DNA of 8,594 bases, from contig CAYYGL010000204.1 of the NCBI GenBank assembly GCA_964471235.1, forward strand, positions 1-8,594, read 5' to 3'. Of the stretch, positions 1 through 5,432 are shown one piece after another; the first letter of the stretch is position 1, and every line of letters begins with the position of its first letter. This DNA comes from CAYYGL01 sp964471235 (GTDB lineage Bacteria > Calditrichota > Calditrichia > RBG-13-44-9 > J075). The position numbers were made by a program, and so were the translations under genes. The notes beneath the pieces were generated by a model that was not told where the DNA came from, made no database searches, and saw only the letters and a list, made by a program, of their open reading frames with translations.

Positions 1-232
1 ACCGTTTCAGCGGTGTTGAGTGGAAGCCGTTGCTTTCCATCGCCCATGCCAAACGAAGGGAAGCGAGCAATAGAAAATGTTGAACTCGAAAGAAAATGAC
101 CGAACCGTGGGTTTAGAAGTGAATTTAAAATTTCTTCAATTATCTCTACGATTGGGGTCGAGTTGAGGAATTTAGAGGATGCTATTTTTTTTTGCTGATT
201 TTCCCGATTTTTTGTACAGGGGAATGGTGCCT

Positions 233-952
233 TCACCGTTTTAACAATCCATATTTCAGAATTGTCCAGATTGCCACCACACCATCGCGCCAGGTTATTT
301 TTTTACCTTCCTGGTAACTTCTGCCTGCATAAGAGATTCCTACCTCAAAAACCCTGCATTTTAGACGGGCGATTTTTAAAGTGATTTCCGGCTCAATTCC
401 AAAACCGGATGACTCAATTCGGATTTTCCGGAGTGTTTCTGCCCGGAATAATTTGTAACAGGTTTCCATATCCGTCAGGTTCAGATTAGAAAACATGTTC
501 GAGAGAAGTGTTAGAAATTTATTTCCTACATAATGCCAGAAATAGTGTACCCGGTGCGGTCCCTCCCCTGTAAAGCGCGAACCATAGACCACATCCGCCC
601 CCAGATGTATCACCGGATCAATCAGTTTCTGATACTCTTCAGGATTATATTCCAGGTCGGCATCCTGTACCACAATCAAATTCCCGGAACAGTGGGCAAA
701 GCCGGTGTTCAGGGCGGCTCCCTTTCCCCGGTTTTTATCGTGAAAAAACACCTTAATATTTTCAGCATTTATGTTCTGTAAAAATTCCCTGGATCCATCG
801 GTGGAGTGATCATCTACAATAATAATTTCCTTGCGGATGGGAACCTCCTGAACTTTCCTGATAATTTCCGGCAGAGTGTTCATCTCGTTATATACCGGCA
901 TTACGACACTTAAAAAAACATCTTTTTCCTGTATCGGTTTATACTGAACCAT
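233..952 (-). CDS. Family 2 glycosyltransferase, DPM1-like (polyprenyl-phosphate sugar transferase)
   Basis: A 239-aa cytoplasmic glycosyltransferase with a GT-A fold, probably moving a sugar (mannose or glucose class) from a nucleotide sugar to polyprenyl phosphate. Visible landmarks are LSVVMPVYNE (residues 14-23), IIIVDDHSTDGS (43-54; D47/D48 in the nucleotide-binding motif), NRGKGAALNTG (74-84), the metal-binding DAD at 97-99, GSRF (124-127), a TDMETCYKLFR block (160-170) and an EGKKI.WRDG tail (215-224). These match the dolichyl/polyprenyl-phosphate mannosyltransferase type. The length fits the single-domain form, and the C-terminal membrane helices seen in some relatives are absent. The ATG at 952 is supported by GGGGAGGT at 965-972, which lies in the last codons of the upstream gene and suggests translational coupling. 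It is last in a three-gene operon, 7 nt after the membrane glycosyltransferase gene. The family call is secure; the sugar and acceptor are inferred. Confidence 0.9.
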   Translation of the reverse strand: MVQYKPIQEKDVFLSVVMPVYNEMNTLPEIIRKVQEVPIRKEIIIVDDHSTDGSREFLQNINAENIKVFFHDKNRGKGAALNTGFAHCSGNLIVVQDADLEYNPEEYQKLIDPVIHLGADVVYGSRFTGEGPHRVHYFWHYVGNKFLTLLSNMFSNLNLTDMETCYKLFRAETLRKIRIESSGFGIEPEITLKIARLKCRVFEVGISYAGRSYQEGKKITWRDGVVAIWTILKYGLLKR

Positions 953-959
953 ATAATAA

Positions 960-2333
960 TTACGACCTCCCCAATATAGCTCTTTGATATTTCACTTCTA
1001 CCCAATTAAAAAAACGGAGTGTCTGGGGAGAAAGGGCTGAATAAAGTAGTACCACGGGAATATAATAAAAAATAGCCCGTTTGTAGGAGGTTCGCATCAT
1101 TGTGTGAATGGAATCCTGGACTTCGGGATTTAATTGGTAATAAATGATGGTATAAAAAATAAAACTGAGAAAAAGATAAAGAAGCAACGGCCAGTTTTGT
1201 TTGAAATACCGGATATTAATCAGAAACAGAGCAATAAAAATGTAAAACACCACTCCGTAGAGGCTGGTGTTGAAAAAAAGAACTTTCAGGTAATTAAAAA
1301 TAGTGTTTAACAGTTTAGGGTCCCAGAATAATTCATGTCTAAATCTTTCTGTGGATTCGGCATGAATGGCAATTTTCAGATAAATTTGCCAGAGCACAAA
1401 GGGTAAAAAGGACAACAAACTATGGTAAAGCCAGGGTAAAAAATGCCTTTTGTGCATTACGATAAAAAATAACACAATAGCTGCTGCCAAATTGAAAGCC
1501 ACACCATCGCTACGTGTCCATGTGTTCAACCCGAGACATAAACCCGATAGAACGAGATGGACACTTTGCTGTTCCTTCCACCACAAATAAAGGAAAAGCA
1601 CACCGCCGGCTCCAAATGTGGCGGCAGGTAAATTGGTGAGAGAGAGTGAACCATGAGCCCACATTTCGGGTGTCATCACCAGTAACAGGGTAAAAAAAGC
1701 AGCAGCCGTTCCGGTTGTCCACTTTTTACAAATATTATAAAACAGAAGGATTAACGAGAGGAAAAAGAGGCTATTCACAATTTTGGCAGAAGGGGAGCCC
1801 ATTAAATAAAAAAAAGCGAAAATGCCTTCAATCTGAGGTGGGTAAATACCCCGTGCCCCGGCCAGCTTAAACCGGTGTAAAGAAACATTCAATGTCTGTT
1901 CAACACTTATCACCTTTGCCATCAGGTCGTAACCTGCTACACTGTCGTATGCCTGAACGGGCCAGTACATATTCTTCACAAAACTGGCCAGCCATAGAAA
2001 AGCAACCACAAGCATTATACTCAATTCCATGGAATTCCAATTTCGCCAATCCAGGCGAATCTTAACATAATTCTGCCAGTGGGAAAAATTTTTCCTGCGC
2101 AAATCCCTGTAAAGGAATAATACGATCACGAGCATACCGACCAGTATCATGTTCAGGGGAGAAATCGCAAAACCGATAACCTCCAGTACAAACATCAAAA
2201 TGGTAGTCAGTCCCATTCCAGTCAAGCCGGCAAGTGCAAAATTCACCGGAAAATTATCCTTGAACTGAATGAAAATTAAAAATGCATATCCTAATAGGTA
2301 GAGATAGACAAGGGCAAACAATGCGGCAATCAT
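960..2333 (-). CDS. Multipass membrane protein, probable GT-C-type lipid-linked-sugar glycosyltransferase
   Basis: A 457-aa very hydrophobic protein with roughly ten to twelve predicted membrane helices, the first at residues 1-22. After the early helices there is an outward loop with acidic D130 in a YWPVQAYDSVAGYD stretch (123-136). GT-C enzymes (ArnT/PMT/GT39-like) carry their catalytic acidic residue in the first large extracytoplasmic loop, so D130 is the best catalytic candidate. Other marked segments are LTNLPAATF (222-230), TRSDGVAFN (273-281) and a late loop with PEVQDSIHTMMRTSYKRA (403-420). No large C-terminal soluble domain is present. The ATG at 2333 shares its A with the stop of the upstream gene (TGATG), and AGGTGGAG lies about 8 nt upstream. 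Pairing with a DPM1-like GT2 gene supports use of a polyprenyl-phosphate sugar. The GT-C assignment rests on architecture and context; a polysaccharide flippase/polymerase-like protein is the main alternative. Confidence 0.65.
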   Translation of the reverse strand: MIAALFALVYLYLLGYAFLIFIQFKDNFPVNFALAGLTGMGLTTILMFVLEVIGFAISPLNMILVGMLVIVLFLYRDLRRKNFSHWQNYVKIRLDWRNWNSMELSIMLVVAFLWLASFVKNMYWPVQAYDSVAGYDLMAKVISVEQTLNVSLHRFKLAGARGIYPPQIEGIFAFFYLMGSPSAKIVNSLFFLSLILLFYNICKKWTTGTAAAFFTLLLVMTPEMWAHGSLSLTNLPAATFGAGGVLFLYLWWKEQQSVHLVLSGLCLGLNTWTRSDGVAFNLAAAIVLFFIVMHKRHFLPWLYHSLLSFLPFVLWQIYLKIAIHAESTERFRHELFWDPKLLNTIFNYLKVLFFNTSLYGVVFYIFIALFLINIRYFKQNWPLLLYLFLSFIFYTIIYYQLNPEVQDSIHTMMRTSYKRAIFYYIPVVLLYSALSPQTLRFFNWVEVKYQRAILGRS

Positions 2334-2896
2334 CAGCGTTTCTCCACCTTTATGGGTAAAACGGTATAAGGATCCCGACGAGTATACTTGATTCCGTATT
2401 TTTTTTCCAGATAATCATAACCCCAAGTGTTCATAATCATAATATGCGTCCCTTTCTCCAGAAGAGGATTATTCTTCTCATCCGCATAAACCAGTTTACG
2501 GGGATATAAAAAATATTCATCCCACAATTTGCTGCGAGCTCCGTTGTTTTTTCGGAAAATCGACTTTACGCTCAGAGGAGGCATAACAATCACAGCAGAA
2601 TCAGGTGTATTCCTTTTCACATACATCACAAAATCATAGTCCCGATGCAGTTTTATACGCATCTTTTCATCATAGGATAAATAAGGATACTTCCGGATAA
2701 CTTCCAGGTTACTAAACACATAGCGCGTCCATAGAAATTTATAACCATTAACCCCTACAATGAGAAGATAAATGCCCAGAAAGGTGAAGAGCATTATCAG
2801 GAAATGATTAAGAATGGTTCGATTTCCTGGTTTGGATGAAACAGGTTTGGGTGGAACAAATTTGGATTTTTTTCTTCTTCTTTTCTTCGCCGCCAT
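2333..2896 (-). CDS. Single-pass membrane protein with extracytoplasmic domain, in glycosyltransferase operon
   Basis: A 187-aa protein I cannot name. It has a strongly basic start (KKRRRKKSK, residues 4-12), a proline-rich linker, one membrane helix at about 32-50, and a soluble C-terminal part of about 135 residues. By the positive-inside rule the basic tail is cytoplasmic and the C-terminal domain is outside. Notable blocks are NTPDSAVIVMPP (96-107), DEYFLYPRKLVY (126-137) and MIMNTWGYDYLEKKYGI (153-169). NTPDSAVI and YFLYPRKLV phrases resemble those in the extracytoplasmic domains of large membrane glycosyltransferases (recollection, not a search). It is first in the operon and overlaps the 457-aa gene by 1 nt (TGATG), so the two products are probably made together. 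The ATG at 2896 has a weak AGGT-type ribosome site 9-10 nt upstream. A role as partner or regulator of the downstream glycosyltransferase is inference. Confidence 0.8.
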   Translation of the reverse strand: MAAKKRRRKKSKFVPPKPVSSKPGNRTILNHFLIMLFTFLGIYLLIVGVNGYKFLWTRYVFSNLEVIRKYPYLSYDEKMRIKLHRDYDFVMYVKRNTPDSAVIVMPPLSVKSIFRKNNGARSKLWDEYFLYPRKLVYADEKNNPLLEKGTHIMIMNTWGYDYLEKKYGIKYTRRDPYTVLPIKVEKR

Positions 2897-2915
2897 TTGT
2901 TAACCTGATAAATTC

Positions 2916-2928
2916 ATCACAACGTGAT
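2916..2928. promoter_or_regulatory. Short inverted repeat upstream of the glycosyltransferase operon
   Basis: ATCAC-AAC-GTGAT is a perfect 5-bp inverted repeat with a 3-bp centre, lying 20-32 bp upstream of the first start codon of the minus-strand operon. It could be an operator half-site pair or a small hairpin in the leader mRNA. No convincing -35/-10 pair was found beside it, so its function is unproven. Confidence 0.25.
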
Positions 2929-2942
2929 ACCTATGGGATAAA

Positions 2943-3087
2943 CCGCAGAGACGCGGCAATCGCAGAGTTGTTGTTCTTAAATTTATCGAATTACTATCAC
3001 CGGGCACTCAAACTTACTTAAGCGTTACGATAAGGAGTGGTAATCTATTGTTTTTCTGTAGCCGCTGCGTTCTCTGCGCCTCTTCGC
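2943..3087. repeat. Degenerate inverted pair of CGCAGAG-type intergenic repeats
   Basis: The left copy (2943-2967) reads CCGCAGAGACGCGGCAAT followed by CGCAGAG. The right copy (3065-3087) contains CTGCGTTCTCTGCGCCTCTT in the opposite orientation. The two are separated by about 97 bp of unrelated A+T-rich DNA. Similar words built from CGCAGAG are known to me as dispersed intergenic repeats in many environmental genomes. The inverted arrangement could form a long imperfect hairpin or mark a worn-out miniature element. No target-site duplication is evident. Confidence 0.5.
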
Positions 3088-3385
3088 AAAGCGACTACTT
3101 GTGGGTGGTGAAAAATATAGAAACAAAAGCTTACCCCTCCGTCTTTACCGACGATTCTCCCGGTATGCAAATCACAGGTGGTAGTCGATAATCAGTTTTT
3201 TCATTGGTACTGGCAGGACATGCCCTTAAAGAGGTGGAATTACAAGTGTGCTCGAAAAAATGATAGGATTTTACAATAGTATGCAACTGCATCTATTTTG
3301 TATAACCTTTTCATCTTCAGCTTATCTATTAATGGCACGTCCGTAATACGTCAATATAATTCAAAATATAATTATTGAAATTTAT

Positions 3386-3404
3386 ATCTTGCAAGATTTT
3401 TTTT
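3386..3404. other. Perfect 12-bp palindrome followed by a run of T
   Basis: ATCTTGCAAGAT (3386-3397) is fully self-complementary and is followed by seven more T residues, giving a run of eight. As an RNA hairpin it could only form a 4-bp stem around a TGCA loop, so it is a poor intrinsic terminator. As DNA it is a plausible dimeric protein-binding site in the middle of the divergent intergenic region. Confidence 0.3.
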
Positions 3405-3687
3405 CCAAAGTCGGAAGGTCATAGATTCCCCATGCTGGAAAAAAATTTTCAAAAAAAATTTCCTTTGGTTAAATTCCCTTGTAACGACTCAGGTAGTAGC
3501 CATTTAGGACGTAAATAAGAAAGAGTTCCTGTAGAAACCTGTTTTTGTCATCAAAACTTTTTCGTTACCGCAATGATCCCAGCGGAAACGCGACGGCGGC
3601 CGCAACGTGAAAGAGATAAACATCTGTTCGTTGCGATATAACAACCTGAGTAGTTACATTTCCTTTAAGTGGATCAATTAAACCGAA

Positions 3688-3744
3688 AGGAGGTGTGTGT
3701 CGGGGGTGGAATACCCTTTTTATTTTTGAGCATTCCCCCCACCT
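3688..3744 (+). promoter_or_regulatory. Strong Shine-Dalgarno sequence with overlapping leader hairpins
   Basis: AGGAGGTG at 3688-3695 is a near-perfect ribosome-binding sequence, but the ATG it might serve (3747) is 51 nt away. Between them, GGAAT (3708-3712) pairs with ATTCC (3732-3736). The stem extends with GGG (3704-3706) against CCC (3737-3739) around a bulged T. AGGTG (3691-3695), inside the Shine-Dalgarno, can pair with CACCT (3740-3744) just before the ATG. A competing small hairpin, GGGT (3704-3707) with ACCC (3713-3716), is followed directly by TTTTTATTTTT, like a weak intrinsic terminator. Depending on the fold, the site may be hidden, brought near the ATG by the stem, or cut off by termination. 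This was read by eye and no folding energies were computed. Confidence 0.4.
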
Positions 3745-3746
3745 AA

Positions 3747-3917
3747 ATGAAAAGTAGAATTAATGTAAAACGATTTCTCGATTTTAGTGCCAAAGGCAAG
3801 GCTTTGCCACAAGGGATTGAATCCGTTTTGGGGCATTTCTCAGCGGAGTGGAAAGCCGGGCGCCTGGAAGAGCAATCGGCTCATTTATTTGTTTACATTG
3901 TTGATAGGATGAAATAA
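3747..3917 (+). CDS. Small hypothetical protein (56 aa) upstream of the exbD-like gene
   Basis: A 57-codon open frame (56 aa) that starts with ATG directly after an in-frame TAA and ends one base before the ATG of the exbD-like gene. The product begins MKSRINVKRFLDFSAKGKAL and has a middle segment FSAEWKAGRLEEQ (31-43) followed by the hydrophobic stretch HLFVYIVDRM (46-55). It has no signal peptide or full membrane helix and I do not recognise the family. No Shine-Dalgarno lies at normal distance; the only strong one is 51 nt upstream across a hairpin. The AGGAT ribosome site of the next gene lies inside its last codons, as expected for translationally coupled genes. The close abutment and protein-like composition support a real gene; the short length and missing local ribosome site argue against. 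Confidence 0.45.
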   Translation: MKSRINVKRFLDFSAKGKALPQGIESVLGHFSAEWKAGRLEEQSAHLFVYIVDRMK

Positions 3918-3918
3918 C

Positions 3919-4437
3919 ATGTGGTATTATCTCCCCAAAAACCTCTCTCAAGTAAGGCGGAGCAAATTAAGCGGATTATCCTCCGCCAATCGCCACTGGC
4001 GGCAGAGAAGATTTACACTTGAAGAGTTCTGGAAAGTCGCTTACGCGATGTGGTTTTTCATTTTTTTAACATTTGCCGTCAAAATAGGGGAGATCGGTCT
4101 CTTCATATTGGGCCCTGCAAACAAAGGTGAGGTGCTTAAACTAACATATCCCACCTGTTACACTGCCGAAAGGATTTTGGGCAAAAAATACCATCTGAAC
4201 ATCTGGATTGACAGTGATGGGCATATCGGGATAAATGAACGGTTTTTTCGAACCAAAACATCTGAAGATTTTACCCGGTTAACAGACTTTTTACAACGCA
4301 AACTAACTAACAGAGGCAAGGATTTTGTTGTCATGAATGTTGATCAATCCGCATCGATGGAAAATGTTCTTAAAATGATCACCCGATTACAAAAATTGGG
4401 GGTAAAAAAAATATATTTTCGAACCGCTCCGAACTGA
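3919..4437 (+). CDS. ExbD/TolR-like membrane protein, atypical
   Basis: A 172-aa protein with a basic cytoplasmic N-terminus (1-37), one membrane helix at about 41-65, and a periplasmic domain. Residues 93-170 follow the ExbD/TolR pattern: LNIWIDSDGHIGIN (93-106; the 'strand, D.DG, strand' start), a TRLTDFLQRKL helix (119-129), FVVMNVDQSASMENVLKMI (136-154; matching the usual v.i..D..a.y..v..v) and LGVKKIYFRT (160-169). ExbD works with ExbB as a proton-driven motor that energises outer-membrane transport. Two things are odd. The membrane helix has no Asp, whereas proton-coupled ExbD/TolR need one near its start, and no ExbB/TolQ gene lies in the window. The protein may be a non-motor relative. 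The N-terminus is longer than usual and partly encoded by a palindromic element (3956-4002). The ATG at 3919 has AGGAT 8 nt upstream. Confidence 0.6.
   Translation: MWYYLPKNLSQVRRSKLSGLSSANRHWRQRRFTLEEFWKVAYAMWFFIFLTFAVKIGEIGLFILGPANKGEVLKLTYPTCYTAERILGKKYHLNIWIDSDGHIGINERFFRTKTSEDFTRLTDFLQRKLTNRGKDFVVMNVDQSASMENVLKMITRLQKLGVKKIYFRTAPN
3956..4002 (+). repeat. Palindromic element inside the exbD-like coding region
   Basis: GGCGGAG (3956-3962) pairs perfectly with CTCCGCC (3981-3987). The overlapping CCGCCA (3983-3988) pairs perfectly with TGGCGG (3997-4002). The two hairpins are therefore mutually exclusive and share the central CCGCC. The element is G+C-rich inside an A+T-rich gene and encodes about residues 13-28, a basic, low-conservation-looking segment before the membrane helix. 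It looks like an in-frame REP-like insertion, although a regulatory RNA structure near the start of the gene is also possible. Confidence 0.45.
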
Positions 4438-4450
4438 TTTATTGCCCTGC

Positions 4451-4469
4451 AGGATGCTTTCAGCATCCT
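4451..4469 (+). terminator. Perfect hairpin after the exbD-like gene (possible terminator)
   Basis: AGGATGCT (4451-4458), loop TTC, AGCATCCT (4462-4469): a perfect 8-bp stem 13 nt after the stop codon of the exbD-like gene. It is followed by TCCATATTTCC rather than a clean T-run, so it is a weak or Rho-assisted terminator at best. With its neighbour it may instead be half of a repeated palindromic element. Confidence 0.45.
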
Positions 4470-4480
4470 TCCATATTTCC

Positions 4481-4502
4481 GCCCCGGGGTTCATCCCGGG
4501 GC
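4481..4502 (+). repeat. Second perfect G+C-rich hairpin, REP-like
   Basis: GCCCCGGG (4481-4488), loop GTTCAT, CCCGGGGC (4495-4502): a perfect all-G/C 8-bp stem starting 11 nt after the previous hairpin and ending 33 nt before the DUF72 start codon. No T-run follows. Two closely spaced hairpins of this type resemble REP/BIME-like intergenic repeats, and their genome copy number would decide. Confidence 0.5.
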
Positions 4503-4535
4503 AACGAGCATACAGCAGACGAGGGTATTACCGAA

Positions 4536-5270
4536 ATGTCATCCCGAATTTACATCGGTTGTGCCGGCTGGTCAATTCCCCGGCAGTATCGGGACCAATT
4601 TCCGGAGAAAGGAACCCACCTGGAACGATACGCCGCCCGCCTGAATGCGGTGGAGATCAACTCCTCGTTTTACCGGTCTCATAAACCGGAAACGTATGCC
4701 CGCTGGGCGGCATCCGTGCCGGAGCCTTTTCGGTTCGCGGTAAAAGTCCCCCGGGAAATCACCCATCGGCGCAAGCTGCGCGAGTGCTCTGCTCTCCTGC
4801 AACAGTTTCTGGGGGAAGTCAGCGGGCTGGGCAGCAAATCCGGTCCCCTGCTGCTCCAACTGCCGCCTTCCCTCTCCCTGGACCTTGAACCGGTAGCCGC
4901 ATTTTTCCACAAACTGCGCAGGCACTTTTCCGGGGAAGTGGTTTGCGAACCGCGACATGCGTCCTGGTTTACGGCGGCAGGGGAGAATCTCCTGCAAGAG
5001 TTCCAAATCAGCCGGGCAGCGGTTGATCCGCCGCCCCATCCGGCAGCGGCTCATCCCGGCGGATTTTCCGCACCGGTGTACTACCGCCTTCACGGCTCAC
5101 CGAAAATGTATTACTCCGAATACGATGCTCAATTTTTAGCCACCCTGAGAACCAAACTGATTGAAGCGGCGTCATCCGCCCCGGTCTGGTGTATCTTTAA
5201 CAATACCGCCAGCGGGGCAGCATTCAAAAATGCGTTGGAGGTGCTGGGAGAACTGGGAAGTGGGGATTAA
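4536..5270 (+). CDS. DUF72 / YecE-type TIM-barrel protein
   Basis: A 244-aa soluble protein of the DUF72 family (Pfam PF01904), which has a TIM-barrel-like fold and no firmly established reaction. The family signature is complete: IGCAGWS (7-13), VEINSSFY (39-46), FAVKVPREITH (67-77), LLLQLPPSL (105-113), CEPRHASW (137-144), YYRLHGSPKMYY (182-193) and CIFNNTASGAAFKNALEVL (219-237). The length is typical. The ATG at 4536 places the first conserved strand directly after the start and has GAGGG at 4521-4525, 10 nt upstream. The gene stands alone on the plus strand, follows two hairpins and converges with the kynurenine genes. It is clearly richer in G+C than the glycosyltransferase cluster. The family is certain; the biochemical role is not known, although active-site-like conserved E, R and H residues suggest an enzyme. 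Confidence 0.93.
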   Translation: MSSRIYIGCAGWSIPRQYRDQFPEKGTHLERYAARLNAVEINSSFYRSHKPETYARWAASVPEPFRFAVKVPREITHRRKLRECSALLQQFLGEVSGLGSKSGPLLLQLPPSLSLDLEPVAAFFHKLRRHFSGEVVCEPRHASWFTAAGENLLQEFQISRAAVDPPPHPAAAHPGGFSAPVYYRLHGSPKMYYSEYDAQFLATLRTKLIEAASSAPVWCIFNNTASGAAFKNALEVLGELGSGD

Positions 5271-5432
5271 GTATAAGGGAGAGGGGAGATGGGTAGATGA
5301 ATCATAACGGATGATAATGGCAGATTCCCCTATTCGAAATTCATCACTTGTTCCTCATTACTCGTTATTCTTCACGCTTCACGTATAACCTTATCCCACC
5401 GTTCACACGAAACATATCGAAAGCAACGATAA
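5271..5432. other. Convergent intergenic region with low-complexity words
   Basis: This 162-bp gap lies between the convergent DUF72 and kmo genes. AGGGGA (5282-5287) could pair with TCCCCT (5326-5331). The part at 5331-5383 is a run of related words (TTCATCACTT, CTCATTACTCG, TTATTCTTCACGCTTCACG) resembling a decayed short tandem repeat. TATCG (5415-5419) and CGATA (5427-5431) form a weak 5-bp hairpin just after the kmo stop. No T-run was found, so no convincing terminator for either gene. Confidence 0.4.

Larger units (their letters stand above)
2897..3746. other. 850-bp intergenic region without a convincing gene
   Basis: This stretch separates the minus-strand glycosyltransferase operon from the plus-strand small-ORF/exbD-like pair. 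Only very short open frames occur in it, none with a good ribosome site and a protein-like product. It holds a degenerate inverted pair of CGCAGAG-type repeats (2943-3087), an A+T-rich zone with duplicated TATAAT words (3355-3372) but no matching -35 boxes, a 12-bp palindrome followed by a T-run (3386-3404), A-tract DNA (3437-3465), and an AGGAGGTG ribosome-binding sequence with a hairpin at 3688-3744. Both divergent transcription units presumably have their promoters here, but I could not identify one with confidence. Confidence 0.7.

Noticed and set aside
77..166. 29-codon plus-strand frame in the left-edge gap
   Set aside because: Too short, no ribosome site and no recognisable product. 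The 1-232 gap otherwise shows only tiny hairpins such as ACCG...CGGT at 1-14.
170..232. Intrinsic terminator after the GT2 gene
   Set aside because: The T-runs here are on the plus strand, whereas the gene is on the minus strand, and no G+C-rich stem precedes a minus-strand T-run.
2836..3021. 61-codon plus-strand frame overlapping the start of the 187-aa gene
   Set aside because: It starts inside the Lys/Arg codons of the real gene on the other strand, has a run of Phe from those codons and runs through the repeat region.
3355..3372. TATAAT boxes as promoters
   Set aside because: The two TATAAT words have no recognisable -35 box at 16-18 bp upstream, and the region is so A+T-rich that such words are expected by chance.
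4572..5093. 173-codon open frame antisense to the DUF72 gene
   Set aside because: It lies wholly within a gene with a complete family signature; its product has no recognisable motif and is a product of G+C-rich codon use.
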